Below, piece after piece: positions 34,162-43,602 of a DNA stretch of 64,000 nt. Below the pieces are notes generated by a model. The model did not search any database. It was not told the origin of the DNA and was given only the letters and a program-made list of their open reading frames with translations. Source of the stretch: Micromonospora siamensis. Its GTDB lineage: Bacteria; Actinomycetota; Actinomycetes; Mycobacteriales; Micromonosporaceae. Every line of letters starts with the position of its first letter. The first letter of the stretch is position 1. The DNA lies in assembly GCF_900090305.1 (NCBI RefSeq), contig NZ_LT607751.1, forward strand, positions 1,736,001-1,800,000. The letters run 5' to 3'. The translations under genes were made by a program, and so were the position numbers.

Positions 34162-35666
34162 CAGAAGAAGCCGAGCTTCTTGGGCGAGTAGCTGACCAGC
34201 AGGTTCTTGGTCTGCTGGTAGTGCTCCAGCATCATCTTGTGGTTCTCCCTGCCGATGCCGGACTGCTTGTAGCCGCCGAACGCGGCGTGCGCCGGGTAGG
34301 CGTGGTAACAGTTCGTCCAGACCCGCCCGGCCTGGATCGACCGTCCGGCCCGGTACGCGGTGTTGATGTCCCGGCTCCACACCCCCGCGCCCAGCCCGTA
34401 GAGCGTGTCGTTGGCGATCTTCACGGCGTCGTCCAGGTCGGCGAAGGAGGTCACCGACACCACCGGGCCGAAGATCTCCTCCTGGAAGATCCGCATCGAG
34501 TTGTCGCCCTCGAAGATCGTCGGCTGCACGTAGTACCCGCCCGACAGCTCGCCGCCCAGGTCCGCCCGCTCACCGCCGGTCAGCACCTTCGCGCCCTCCT
34601 GCCGGCCGATGTCCAGGTAGGACAGGATCTTCTCCAGCTGGTCGTTGGAGGCCTGCGCCCCGATCATCGTGTCGGTGTCCAGCGGGTGGCCCTGGACGAT
34701 CTGACCGGTCCGCGAGACGGCCGCGGCCAGGAAGTCCGCGTAGTGGCCCTGCTGGATCAGCGCCCGCGACGGGCAGGTGCAGACCTCGCCCTGGTTGAGG
34801 GCGAACATGGTGAAGCCCTCGAGCGCCTTGTCGAAGAAGTCGTCCCGGGCCGTGCTGACGTCGTCGAAGAAGATGTTCGGGCTCTTGCCGCCCAGCTCCA
34901 GCGTGACCGGTCTGATGTTCTCGCTGGCGTACTGCATGATCAGCCGCCCGGTGGTGGTCTCCCCGGTGAACGCCACCTTCGCCACCCGGGGCGAGGACGC
35001 CAGCGGCTTGCCCGCCTCGACGCCGAAGCCGTTGACCACGTTCACCACGCCCGGCGGGAGCAGGTCGCCGACCAGCGACAGCAGGTAGTGGATGGACGCC
35101 GGGGTCTGCTCGGCCGGCTTGAGCACCACCGCGTTGCCGGCGGCCAGCGCCGGGGCGAGCTTCCAGACCGCCATCAGGATCGGGAAGTTCCACGGGATGA
35201 TCTGCCCGACCACGCCAAGCGGCTCGTGGAAGTGGTACGCCACGGTGTCGTCGTCGATCTCACCGAGCGAACCCTCCTGGGCCCGGATCGCCCCGGCGAA
35301 GTAGCGGAAGTGGTCGATCGCCAGCGGGATGTCGGCGGCCAGAGTCTCGCGTACCGGCTTGCCGTTCTCCCAGGTCTCGGCGATCGCCAGGGACTGGAGG
35401 TTCTCCTCCATCCGGTCGGCGATCCGGTTGAGGATCAGCGCCCGCTCGGCCACCGAGGTGCGGCCCCAGGCGTCCGCGGCGCCGTGCGCGGCGTCGAGCG
35501 CCTTCTCCACGTCCTCGGCGGTGCCCCGGGCCACCTCGGTGAAGGTCTGCCCGGTGACCGGGGTGGGGTTCTCGAAGTACTGGCCCTTGTGCGGCTTGAC
35601 GTACTCGCCGCCGATGAAGTGGTCGTAACGCGACTGGTAGGTGTCGGGCGCCTCGAAGCGCGGCAT
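34161..35666 (-). CDS. NAD-dependent aldehyde dehydrogenase, acetaldehyde (ExaC/AldB) type
   Basis: A 501-aa class 3 aldehyde dehydrogenase. The catalytic cysteine is C296 in [11 protein letters not shown], the general base is E257 in LELGGKSPN, and PWNFP sits at 158-162. The closing [39 protein letters not shown] is characteristic of acetaldehyde dehydrogenases of the ExaC/AldB group. It oxidises acetaldehyde or similar short aldehydes to acids. GGAGG precedes the ATG. It forms an operon with DUF779 and follows the GAF regulator, which probably controls it. Confidence 0.9.
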   Translation of the reverse strand: MPRFEAPDTYQSRYDHFIGGEYVKPHKGQYFENPTPVTGQTFTEVARGTAEDVEKALDAAHGAADAWGRTSVAERALILNRIADRMEENLQSLAIAETWENGKPVRETLAADIPLAIDHFRYFAGAIRAQEGSLGEIDDDTVAYHFHEPLGVVGQIIPWNFPILMAVWKLAPALAAGNAVVLKPAEQTPASIHYLLSLVGDLLPPGVVNVVNGFGVEAGKPLASSPRVAKVAFTGETTTGRLIMQYASENIRPVTLELGGKSPNIFFDDVSTARDDFFDKALEGFTMFALNQGEVCTCPSRALIQQGHYADFLAAAVSRTGQIVQGHPLDTDTMIGAQASNDQLEKILSYLDIGRQEGAKVLTGGERADLGGELSGGYYVQPTIFEGDNSMRIFQEEIFGPVVSVTSFADLDDAVKIANDTLYGLGAGVWSRDINTAYRAGRSIQAGRVWTNCYHAYPAHAAFGGYKQSGIGRENHKMMLEHYQQTKNLLVSYSPKKLGFF

Positions 35667-35705
35667 GGGAACCTCCGTCGTCCGGCAGGGGTGACGACGG
35701 CGAGG

Positions 35706-36989
35706 CTAGTTTCGGGCACGTTGCAGCGACGTTGCGCGGGGCAGGTCGTACTCCGTGGCGAGCTGGCGGGCGCGGGCCAGCGCGAGCGGCCGGCGCGGCG
35801 CGCCCGGCGGCAACGCCCGCGCCAGGGCCTGCCACGCGACCAGGTCGTCGGCGCCGACGGGGGTGGCGGTCCAGGCCGTGAGCAGCGCCGGATCCGCGGC
35901 GGCCAGCACGGCCGCGCGCAGTTGCCCGTCGATCAGCCGGCGCAGCCGGGCCACTCCCGGCGCGTCGGAGCCGGGCAGCAACGGCCCCGGGTACGCGCGC
36001 AGCGCACCCGCCACGTCCCCGGCGTCGAGCAGCCCGGAGACGGTACGGAAGTCGGCGTGCACGGTCCCGCGCAGCCGGTACGGGCGGGAGTCCAGCAGCT
36101 CGGGGCCGAGCGTGCGGCGCAGCCGGGACAGCTCGGCGCGCAGCGTCACCGGGTGCAGCCGGTCGTCGCCGTAGAGGTCCAGGCCCAACTGCTCCCCGGT
36201 GCGCCCCTCCGGATGGTCGAGCAGGAGCACCAGCAGCTCGCTGTGCCGGCGGCCGAGCCGCACCCGCCGCCCGGCCACCCGCAGCTCCGCCTCGTCGCGG
36301 CCCAGCGCCGACAGGTGCACCACGTCCGGGTCGACCGGCCGCGCCCCGGCCAGGTACGCCTCGGCCGCCCGCGCGGTGGCCCGGACCAGCGCCAGGCTCT
36401 GCGGGGTGGCCAGGTGGTCCCCGCCGGTGATGTCGACCGCCCCGAGCAGCAGCCCGGTGGCCGGGTCGTGGATCGGCGCGGCGGCGCAGGTCCAGCGCTG
36501 CACCGGCCGGACGAAGTGCTCGGTGGCGAAGATCTGCACGCTGTGGTCCACGGCCAGGGCCGTGCCGGGGGCGTTGGTGCCGGCGTGCCCCTCGTCCCAG
36601 CGGGCCCCGGGTACGAAGTTCATCCGCTCGGCGTGCCGCAGCACCCCCGGATGCCCCTCCACCCAGAGCAGCCGCCCGTACGCGTCGCAGACCGCCATCA
36701 GGTGCGCCCCGTCCTGGGCGATGCCGCCGAGCAGGTCCCGGAAGAGCGGCAGCACCGGCGCGAGCGGATGGGCGGCCCGGTAGCTCTCCAGCGCGTCGTC
36801 GGTCAGGTCGACCGGCGCGGATGCCTCCGGGTCGAGCAGCGCCGAGCGTTCCCACGATCGGCGGACCACCTCGCGCACCCGGTCGGGGGCGGTGCCGGCG
36901 GCGAGGAACGCCTCGTGGGCGGCACCCACCTGCGCGATCCGCTCGGCCGGATCGGCGCCGAACTCCAGGGCGAGCCACGGGTCAGCCAT
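35706..36989 (-). CDS. GAF-domain transcriptional regulator with winged-helix C-terminus
   Basis: A 427-aa protein. The N-terminal half follows the AcoR-type sensor pattern (VVRRSWERSA ... LMAVCDAYGRLLWVEG ... ATEHFVRPVQRWTCAAAPIHDP, a GAF domain). The C-terminal part has a winged-helix stretch (RRVRLGRRHSELLVLLLDHP ... VTLRAELSRLRRTLG) like OmpR or SARP DNA-binding domains. There is no AAA+ sigma54-activator domain, so it cannot act like true AcoR. GGAGGAGG lies before the ATG at 36989. It sits just upstream of the acetaldehyde dehydrogenase-DUF779 pair, 39 bp apart and in the same direction, and is its likely activator. Confidence 0.75.
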   Translation of the reverse strand: MADPWLALEFGADPAERIAQVGAAHEAFLAAGTAPDRVREVVRRSWERSALLDPEASAPVDLTDDALESYRAAHPLAPVLPLFRDLLGGIAQDGAHLMAVCDAYGRLLWVEGHPGVLRHAERMNFVPGARWDEGHAGTNAPGTALAVDHSVQIFATEHFVRPVQRWTCAAAPIHDPATGLLLGAVDITGGDHLATPQSLALVRATARAAEAYLAGARPVDPDVVHLSALGRDEAELRVAGRRVRLGRRHSELLVLLLDHPEGRTGEQLGLDLYGDDRLHPVTLRAELSRLRRTLGPELLDSRPYRLRGTVHADFRTVSGLLDAGDVAGALRAYPGPLLPGSDAPGVARLRRLIDGQLRAAVLAAADPALLTAWTATPVGADDLVAWQALARALPPGAPRRPLALARARQLATEYDLPRATSLQRARN

Positions 36990-37122
36990 CGGCGACCTCC
37001 TCCCGCCCATCGTGACGCACCTCACGGCCGATCGCCAACAACGTGTCCGCCAGCTCCGGGAGGTGGCCCGCCGTGCGGAGACGGACGGCGTGCGGGCGTA
37101 CTGCTGGTGGCGCCTCTGAAGG

Positions 37123-37174
37123 GTGGGGCACCACGGGCGCTTCTCCTGGGGTGAGAGCGCCCGTGGTGCCCCAC
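37123..37174 (-). terminator. Very strong hairpin terminator
   Basis: A perfect 19-bp inverted repeat (arms GTGGGGCACCACGGGCGCT at 37123-37141 and its complement at 37156-37174) with a 14-nt loop lies 32 bp beyond the stop of the GABA aminotransferase gene. Confidence 0.8.
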
Positions 37175-37206
37175 GTTCCGGAGCCGGCTGTCGGGACGGC
37201 CGGCGG

Positions 37207-38481
37207 TCAGCCGAAGGCTTCCTCCAGGATGTCCAGGCCGCGGGCCAGCTCGTCTTCGGAGATCACCAGCGGTGGCAGGAAACGCAGCACGTTGCCGTAG
37301 GTGCCGCAGGTCAGGGTGAGCAGCCCGGCGGCGTGGCAGGCCGCCGAGACCGCCGCCGTGGCGGCCGGGTCCGGGGTGAGGGTGCCGGGCACGACGATCT
37401 CCACGGCCAGCATCGCGCCCCGGCCGCGTACCTCGGCGATCCGCGGGTCGCGGGCGGCGATGCCGCGCAGCCGGTCACCCATCACCTGGCCGATCCGCCG
37501 GGCGGCGGCGGCCAGGTCCAGCTCACGCAGGGTCTCGATGGCCGCCAGGGCCGCCGCGCAGGCGATCGGGTTGCCACCGTACGTGCCGCCGAGCCCACCG
37601 ACGTGCACCGCGTCCATCAGCTCCGCCCGCCCGGTCACCGCCGCCAGCGGCAGCCCGCCGGCGATACCCTTGGCCAGGGTGACCAGGTCCGGTTCGACGC
37701 CCTCGTGCTGGCAGGCGAACCAGTCCCCGGTGCGGCAGAAACCGGTCTGGATCTCGTCGGCGACGAAGACCACCCCGGCGCGCGTCGCCCACTCGCGCAA
37801 CGCCGGCAGGAACCCCTGCGCGGGTACGACGAAGCCGCCCTCGCCCTGGATCGGCTCGATCAGCAGCGCCGCCACGTTCTCCGCGCCGACCTGCTTCTCC
37901 ACCATCTCGATCGCCCGGGCGGCGGCGGTCGGCCCGTCCAGCCCGCCGTCGCGCAGCGGGTACGACATCGGCACCCGGTAGACCTCCCCGGCGAACGGCC
38001 CGAACCGGTGCTTGTACGGCATGTTCTTCGCCGTCAACGCCATGGTCAGGTTCGTCCGCCCGTGGTACGCGTGGTCGAAGACCACCACCGCCGGCCGCCC
38101 CGTCGCGTGCCGGGCGATCTTGACGGCGTTCTCCACCGCCTCGGCACCGGAGTTGAACAGCGCCGAGCGCTTCTCGAAGTCACCCGGGGTCAGCGCGTTG
38201 AGCTGCTCGCAGACCGCCACGTACGACTCGTACGGCGCGACCATGAAGCAGGTGTGGGTGAAGCGTTCCACCTGCGCCTTGACCGCCTCGACGACCCGGG
38301 GAGCGGAGTTGCCGACGTTGGTGACCGCGATGCCGGCGGCGAAGTCGATCCACTCCCGACCCTCGACGTCGGTGATCGTGCCGCCGCCCGCATGGTCCAC
38401 GTACGCGCTGATCGTGCTGCCGACGCCGCGTGCGACGGCCGCGCCCCGCCGCTTGTGCAGCTCCTCGCTGCTCACGCTCAT
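37207..38481 (-). CDS. gabT: 4-aminobutyrate aminotransferase
   Basis: A 424-aa class III PLP aminotransferase with the GABA-transaminase pattern: AAGIAVTNVGNSAPRVVEAV, FNSGAEAVENAVKIAR, FDHAYHGRTNLTMALT, IEPIQGEGGFVVP, D242 in ADEIQTG, and PLP lysine K271 in TLAKGIAGGLPLAAV. It converts GABA and 2-oxoglutarate to succinate semialdehyde and glutamate. It follows the aminobutyraldehyde dehydrogenase gene with a 2-bp gap, giving consecutive steps of putrescine breakdown. A strong terminator ends the operon. Confidence 0.93.
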   Translation of the reverse strand: MSVSSEELHKRRGAAVARGVGSTISAYVDHAGGGTITDVEGREWIDFAAGIAVTNVGNSAPRVVEAVKAQVERFTHTCFMVAPYESYVAVCEQLNALTPGDFEKRSALFNSGAEAVENAVKIARHATGRPAVVVFDHAYHGRTNLTMALTAKNMPYKHRFGPFAGEVYRVPMSYPLRDGGLDGPTAAARAIEMVEKQVGAENVAALLIEPIQGEGGFVVPAQGFLPALREWATRAGVVFVADEIQTGFCRTGDWFACQHEGVEPDLVTLAKGIAGGLPLAAVTGRAELMDAVHVGGLGGTYGGNPIACAAALAAIETLRELDLAAAARRIGQVMGDRLRGIAARDPRIAEVRGRGAMLAVEIVVPGTLTPDPAATAAVSAACHAAGLLTLTCGTYGNVLRFLPPLVISEDELARGLDILEEAFG

Positions 38482-38483
38482 GG

Positions 38484-39920
38484 TCAGGCCTCGATGTTGT
38501 GCATGACGTGCTTGATCCGGGTGTAGTCCTCCAGGCTGTAGACCGAGAGGTCCTTGCCGTGCCCGGAGTGCTTGAAGCCGCCGTGCGGCATCTCCGAGAC
38601 GAACGGGATGTGCGTGTTCACCCAGACGCAGCCGAAGTCCAGCCGGCGGGTCATCCGCATCGCCCGGCCGTGGTCCCTGGTCCACACCGAGGCGGACAGG
38701 CCGTAGTCGACGCCGTTGGCCCAGCGCACCGCCTCGTCCTCGTCGGAGAAGCGCTGCACGGTGATGACCGGCCCGAACACCTCCTGCTGGATGATGTCGT
38801 CGGCCTGACGCACCCCGGAGACCACGGTCGGGGCGTAGAAGTAGCCGCGCTCGCCGAGCCGGGAGCCGCCGGTCTGCACCGCCGCGTGGTCGGGGAGGTT
38901 GTCGACGAAGCCGCTGACCCGGGCCAACTGGTTGGCGTTGTTCAGCGGGCCGTAGAGCACGTCCGCGTCGTCCGGCGCGCCGGTCTTCGTGTTGCGGGCC
39001 TGCTCGGCCAGCGCCGCGACGAAGTCGTCGTGGACGCCCGGGCCGGCCAGCACCCGGGTCGCCGCCGTGCAGTCCTGACCGGCGTTGAAGTAGCCGCCGA
39101 CCGCGATCGCCTCGGCCGCCGCCGCCACGTCCGCGTCGTCGAAGATCACCACCGGGGCCTTGCCGCCCAACTCCAGGTGGGTGCGCTTGAGGTCCGGCGC
39201 GGCGGCGGAGGCGACCTCCATGCCCGCGCGGGTCGAGCCGGTGATCGACACCAGCTGCGGCGTCGGGTGCGACACGAGGGTACGACCGGTGTCCCGGTCG
39301 CCGCAGACCACGTTGAACACCCCCGGCGGGAAGAACTCCGCGGCGATCTCGGCCAGCAGCAGCGTTGACACCGGCGTGGTGTCCGACGGCTTGAGCACCA
39401 CCGTGTTGCCGGCCGCCAGGGCAGGGGCGATCTTCCAGACCGCCATCATCAGCGGGTAGTTCCAGGGCGTCACCTGGGCGCAGACGCCGATCGGCTCCCG
39501 CCGCACGTACGACGTGTGCCCGGCCATGTACTCACCCGCCGAGCGGCCCTCCAGCAGGCGGGCGGCGCCGGCGAAGAAGCGGAACTGGTCCACCGCCGGC
39601 GGCAACTCCTCCTCGGCGGTCAGCTGGCGGGGCTTGCCGGTGTTGCGCACCTCGGCGTCGACCAGCTCGGCCGCCCGGGACTCGACGGCGTCCGCGAGCC
39701 TGAGCATCGCCTTCTGCCGCTCACCCGGGGTGGCGTCCCGCCAGCCCTCGAAGGCGTCGGCGGCGGCCTTCATCGCCGCGTCGACGTCGGCCCTACCGGA
39801 GACCGGGGCCTGGGCGAAGACCTCCCCGGTGCACGGGTCGATCAGGTCGGCGTAGCCGCCGTCCACCGGGTCGACGTACTCGCCGTTGACGAAGTTGCGC
39901 AGCTGCTGCTGGTCGCTCAT
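38484..39920 (-). CDS. Gamma-aminobutyraldehyde dehydrogenase
   Basis: A 478-aa aldehyde dehydrogenase with PWNYP at 152-156, general base E250 in LELGGKAPV and catalytic cysteine C284 in [11 protein letters not shown]. The AGQDC form, and the ending [44 protein letters not shown], are typical of PatD/Prr aminobutyraldehyde dehydrogenases. It turns 4-aminobutanal, formed from putrescine, into GABA, which gabT in the same operon then transaminates. The first gene of the pair starts at the 140-bp divergent gap shared with another aldehyde dehydrogenase. Confidence 0.9.
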   Translation of the reverse strand: MSDQQQLRNFVNGEYVDPVDGGYADLIDPCTGEVFAQAPVSGRADVDAAMKAAADAFEGWRDATPGERQKAMLRLADAVESRAAELVDAEVRNTGKPRQLTAEEELPPAVDQFRFFAGAARLLEGRSAGEYMAGHTSYVRREPIGVCAQVTPWNYPLMMAVWKIAPALAAGNTVVLKPSDTTPVSTLLLAEIAAEFFPPGVFNVVCGDRDTGRTLVSHPTPQLVSITGSTRAGMEVASAAAPDLKRTHLELGGKAPVVIFDDADVAAAAEAIAVGGYFNAGQDCTAATRVLAGPGVHDDFVAALAEQARNTKTGAPDDADVLYGPLNNANQLARVSGFVDNLPDHAAVQTGGSRLGERGYFYAPTVVSGVRQADDIIQQEVFGPVITVQRFSDEDEAVRWANGVDYGLSASVWTRDHGRAMRMTRRLDFGCVWVNTHIPFVSEMPHGGFKHSGHGKDLSVYSLEDYTRIKHVMHNIEA

Positions 39921-40060
39921 GAGGATGTCTCCGAGGGGTGGCCGGGGGAGGTGAGCGGAGGTTATCGCAATCTGACTGCCATCTTGGCTACTGAATTCGC
40001 GGCAGACAAGGTCTTGGGCAACTGTTTCCGCGCGAACCTGCGTCGTCTACGCTCCGGAGC
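39921..40060. promoter_or_regulatory. Divergent promoter region between two aldehyde dehydrogenase genes
   Basis: This 140-bp gap is clearly less GC-rich than its surroundings between about 39960 and 40030. TACGCT at 40048-40053 could be a -10 box for the rightward gene, whose GTG follows within 8 bp. I found no copy of the GCAACGGAATCC word here, so control may differ from the transporter operon. Confidence 0.4.
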
Positions 40061-41500
40061 GTGGAGCCGAGAGCCTTCTATGTAGCCGGCCGCCCCGCAC
40101 ACGGCGAGGGCGAACTGACCGTCACCCACCCGTACGACGGCAGGACGGTGGGGCGTACCAGCTGGGCCACGCCCGACCAGGTCGAAGCCGCCGTCGCCGC
40201 CGCGGCCGGAGTGGCCGCCCAGGCCGCGGCCCTGCCCGCGCACGCCCGCGCGGCGGCCCTGGACCACGTCTCCCGGCGGCTCGCCGAACGGGCCGACGAG
40301 GTCGCCGAGCTGATCACCGCCGAGAACGGCAAGCCGGTCAAGTGGGCGCGCGCCGAGGTCGGCCGGGCGGTCTCCACCTTCCGCTGGGCGGCCGAGGAGG
40401 CCCGGCGCTTCTCCGGCGAACTGCAACGCCTCGACACCGACCCGGCGGCCAACGGCCGGATCGCCCTGGTCCGGCGGGTGCCCCGCGGGCCCGTCCTCGG
40501 CATCGCGCCGTTCAACTTCCCGCTCAACCTGGTCGCCCACAAGGTCGCCCCGGCCATCGCCGTCGGTACGCCGATCGTCGTCAAGCCCGCCCCGGCCACC
40601 CCGCTGACGGCGCTGCTGCTCGGCGAACTCCTCGCCGAGACCGACCTGCCCGAGGGCGTCTTCTCGGTGCTGCCGCTGCCCAACGAGCGCGCCGCCGAAC
40701 TCGTCGCCGACCCCCGGCTGCCCGTGGTCTCCTTCACCGGCTCCGGGCCGGTCGGCGCGGCCATCCGCCGGGCCGCGCCGGAGAAGCACGTCACGCTGGA
40801 ACTTGGCGGCAACGCCGCGGCGGTGATCTGCGAGGACTGGTCCTCCGACGAGGACCTGACCTTCGCGGCGCACCGGATCGCCACCTTCGCCAACTACCAG
40901 GCCGGGCAGTCCTGCATCGCCGTGCAGCGGGTCTACGTGCACGAATGGCTCTACGACGGGTTCCTGCCCCGGTTGGTCGCCGCCGTGCAGGCGCTGCGCA
41001 CCGGCGACCCCTCGTCGGAGCTGACCGACGTGGGGCCGCTGGTGTCCGTCGAGGCCGCCACCCGGGTCGAGGCGTGGGTGGACGAAGCCGTCGCCGCCGG
41101 GGCCACCATCGAGGTCGGCGGTCGGCGCGACGGCGCCACCTACCCGCCGACCGTGCTCTCCGGGGTGCCGGCGGACGCGAAGGTGTGCCGGGAGGAGGTG
41201 TTCGGGCCGGTGCTGGTGGTCGCCCCGGTCGCCGACGACCGGGCCGCGTTCGCCGCCGTCAACGACTCCGCGTACGGGTTGCAGGCCGGCGTCTTCACAC
41301 ACCGGTTGGACGTCGCCTTCACCGCCTCGCGGGTCCTGGAGGTCGGTGGGGTGATCGTCGGCGACGTGCCGTCGTACCGGGCCGACCAGATGCCGTACGG
41401 CGGGGTGAAGGGGTCCGGGGTGGGACGGGAGGGGCTGCGCAGCGCGATGGAGGACTACACCGAGCCGCGGGTGACGGTGCTGACCGGGGTGGAGCTGTAG
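40061..41500 (+). CDS. Aldehyde dehydrogenase family protein (succinate-semialdehyde or related)
   Basis: A 479-aa ALDH with general base E247 in LELGGNAAAV and catalytic cysteine C285 in QAGQSCIAVQRVYVH. The form GQSCIAVQR, with PFNFPLNLVAHKVAP near residue 150, fits the lactaldehyde/glyceraldehyde/succinate-semialdehyde-like branch. Lying opposite the gabT operon, it would complete the pathway by oxidising succinate semialdehyde to succinate, but this is inferred from position and other aldehydes are possible. GTG at 40061 is the start; the possible -10 only 8 bp away suggests a leaderless or short-leader mRNA. Confidence 0.82.
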   Translation: MEPRAFYVAGRPAHGEGELTVTHPYDGRTVGRTSWATPDQVEAAVAAAAGVAAQAAALPAHARAAALDHVSRRLAERADEVAELITAENGKPVKWARAEVGRAVSTFRWAAEEARRFSGELQRLDTDPAANGRIALVRRVPRGPVLGIAPFNFPLNLVAHKVAPAIAVGTPIVVKPAPATPLTALLLGELLAETDLPEGVFSVLPLPNERAAELVADPRLPVVSFTGSGPVGAAIRRAAPEKHVTLELGGNAAAVICEDWSSDEDLTFAAHRIATFANYQAGQSCIAVQRVYVHEWLYDGFLPRLVAAVQALRTGDPSSELTDVGPLVSVEAATRVEAWVDEAVAAGATIEVGGRRDGATYPPTVLSGVPADAKVCREEVFGPVLVVAPVADDRAAFAAVNDSAYGLQAGVFTHRLDVAFTASRVLEVGGVIVGDVPSYRADQMPYGGVKGSGVGREGLRSAMEDYTEPRVTVLTGVEL

Positions 41501-41507
41501 CGACCGG

Positions 41508-42740
41508 TCACCAGGTGCCATCGTCGCGTACCCGGGCGGGGGCGATGCCGAGCAGCAGGTTGGTCAGGGCGGTGTCGATGTCCGGGCCGATGAACCACTC
41601 GCCCGCCTGGTCCAGGGCGAAGATCCGGCCGTGCTCGTCGACGGCGAGGATGCTGTCCTGCCGCTCGGTGCCGATCGGGAAGAGACGTACGCCGAGGACC
41701 TGGGCGAAGTCGGCGAGGGTGTCGGCGGTGTGCGCGGCCCAGACCGGGTTGGTGTCGAACTGACGGATCCAGATCTCCCGGCCGGGGCGGCGTCTCAGCG
41801 TCACGATCGCCGGGAAGTCCAGGAAGACTCGCGTGGCGGCCGGGAAGGGCTCATGGCGATGCGTCCTTCCGGTCACCTCACACGTCTCCGCCATGGCACC
41901 ATCCGCCAGAACGTCGTTCAGCTCGTGCTGATCCCAACCGCCGTCGGCGAGTGCCTGGGCGACCTCCGGCGGGAAGCGGTCCGGATGAGGTATCGGCTGC
42001 TGACGAAGGGGCGGGGTCTCGCTGAGCCGGCCGAGTTCACCCCACGGCAGGACTCCGAACTGGACCAGCGCCCTCGTGCAGGACTCGCAGATGTCCCGCA
42101 CCTCGCCGCCGTTGCGGTCGCCCGGTTCGCGGATCTGGAAGACCTGGAGCCGGCTGCCCTCGAAGAGCGTCATCGCGTCCCCGACGGTCAACGGTCCGTC
42201 GCCGGTGGCCTCGCGGCGGTGGTCGTACTCGTGCAGGACGTCGGAGACGACGATGATCTCGGCGTGCCGCTCGCCGCCGCGGACCAGGCGTCCCGCCGGC
42301 AGGCCGTCCAGGTAGGCGCGGACCATCGGGTGGTGGTTGAGCTCGACGTCGCCCTTGGCGCCGTGCGCCACGTACGTCCGACCTTCGACGGTGAGATGGG
42401 CGGCCGTGCCGGGCGTCGGCAGCCGGCGGATCTCGCGCAGCAGCTGACTGGCCGGGTCGACCGTGCGCGGGGCCGGGTCGGCGGGGCGGCTGCGCCGGTA
42501 CATCTGCTCGACCACGGCGGCGGGCACCCGCGGCCAGGTGGAGACGTCGCCGGTCTCCTTGTCGACCACCGTGGTGGGCAGGTCACCCGGCAGCGCCTGC
42601 GCATCGCGGGCCACTGTGGACCGGATGATGTAGCCGAGGTCGAACTCGTCGACCGTGGCCCGACACTCGAATCCCAGGCGCTGCGAGTCGCGGCGGGCCC
42701 AGACCGTGGCGAGCTGCTCGGCTTGCTGGCGATCGATCAC
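41508..42740 (-). CDS. YwqJ-like deaminase domain fused to SUKH-3 immunity-like domain
   Basis: About 410 aa. The middle part has the zinc deaminase pattern H159-A-E161 (GGERHAEIIVVSDVLHEYDH) and C218-x2-C221 (DICESCTRALVQFGV), matching YwqJ-type deaminases of polymorphic toxins. The part after residue 255 (RFPPEVAQALADGGWDQ ... FPAIVTLRR ... LFPIGTERQDSILAVDEHGRIFAL) looks like SUKH-3, a domain usually found in immunity proteins. There is no secretion leader. It lies divergent from the toxin operon. The fusion suggests an intracellular toxin-neutralising or self-contained protein. Start taken as GTG 42740; GTG 42764 is the alternative. Confidence 0.7.
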   Translation of the reverse strand: MIDRQQAEQLATVWARRDSQRLGFECRATVDEFDLGYIIRSTVARDAQALPGDLPTTVVDKETGDVSTWPRVPAAVVEQMYRRSRPADPAPRTVDPASQLLREIRRLPTPGTAAHLTVEGRTYVAHGAKGDVELNHHPMVRAYLDGLPAGRLVRGGERHAEIIVVSDVLHEYDHRREATGDGPLTVGDAMTLFEGSRLQVFQIREPGDRNGGEVRDICESCTRALVQFGVLPWGELGRLSETPPLRQQPIPHPDRFPPEVAQALADGGWDQHELNDVLADGAMAETCEVTGRTHRHEPFPAATRVFLDFPAIVTLRRRPGREIWIRQFDTNPVWAAHTADTLADFAQVLGVRLFPIGTERQDSILAVDEHGRIFALDQAGEWFIGPDIDTALTNLLLGIAPARVRDDGTW

Positions 42741-42821
42741 AGCCGTGAAACTACCGGACCCCACGGATTCGTGGCGCCCGGTATGGTCTCCCTGACTGAA
42801 CGTGACCGGGGGAGGGTGACG

Positions 42822-43247
42822 TTGACCGAGAGTGTCGACCGGGACGCCAATCGTGCGCTCCGGGCCCGCTTCGACGACGTGTACGGGCAGTACCAACGGC
42901 TCAGGTCCGGGTTGGACGAACTACAGGCCAGGCTGGCCGAGCTGCGGGTCACCGAACGGTCGGACGACGGGCAGGTGACCGCGACCGTCGGCGCGCGCGG
43001 GCAGGTGATCTCGGTGGAGCTCTCCCCGGCCGTCTTCCGGGACCGGGACGCCGAGGTGTTGAGTCGGAAGATCACCCGGACGGTGCAGCGGGCCGCCACT
43101 GCGGCCACCACGGCGACGCAGGAGCTGGTCGGCGGCTACCTCCCCGACGGGCCCGGGTCGGCGGAGTTCCTGCGCAGCGGCGACTTCGGGGCGCTGCTGG
43201 GCCGGGCGGACGCGGCGCTCCGCGGCGAGGGCGGCCCGCGTGACTGA
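42822..43247 (+). CDS. YbaB/EbfC-like small protein
   Basis: A 141-aa protein with a helical first half ([30 protein letters not shown]) and the YbaB core strand pattern [21 protein letters not shown]. YbaB/EbfC proteins bind DNA as dimers. Versions such as this one often open WXG100/polymorphic-toxin operons in actinomycetes, where they may act as chaperones or secretion accessories (inference). TTG is chosen because GGGGGAGGG lies 5 nt before it; GTG 42816 and ATG 42783 are alternatives. The end overlaps the next gene by 8 bp. Confidence 0.75.
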   Translation: MTESVDRDANRALRARFDDVYGQYQRLRSGLDELQARLAELRVTERSDDGQVTATVGARGQVISVELSPAVFRDRDAEVLSRKITRTVQRAATAATTATQELVGGYLPDGPGSAEFLRSGDFGALLGRADAALRGEGGPRD

Positions 43248-43584
43248 GGAACAGCTCTGGCTCGATCCCGAGCGCGCCCGTCGCGGGGCCACCGATCTCC
43301 ACCTGGCCGGGGAGGACGTCACCGCCAGGCGACACGAGGTGGGTGGCGCGATCGCGGCGGCCAGCTCGCAGCGGCCCTGGGGCCGGGACGACATCGGGGC
43401 CGCGTTCGAGAAGAACTACCGGACGTACGAGGGCATGCTGCTGCGCGCCTGGGAGGGCCTGGGCGAGGCGATCCAGCGGCTGGGCACCGACGTGACGACC
43501 TCCGTCACCGCCACCGTGGACGTCGACGTCACCAGCGGCCAGCGACTGGACGGGATATCCGGCCGGCACGGCTCCCGGCACTGA
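43240..43584 (+). CDS. WXG100-like protein
   Basis: A 114-aa helical-hairpin protein with W-E-G at residues 71-73 ([22 protein letters not shown]), as in WXG100 proteins exported by type VII secretion. It probably pairs with the N-terminal region of the large toxin that follows 18 bp later and helps its secretion. No T7SS machinery genes are in the window. Confidence 0.72.
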   Translation: MTEEQLWLDPERARRGATDLHLAGEDVTARRHEVGGAIAAASSQRPWGRDDIGAAFEKNYRTYEGMLLRAWEGLGEAIQRLGTDVTTSVTATVDVDVTSGQRLDGISGRHGSRH

Positions 43585-43602
43585 TCGACGCGGAGGACCG
43601 GC

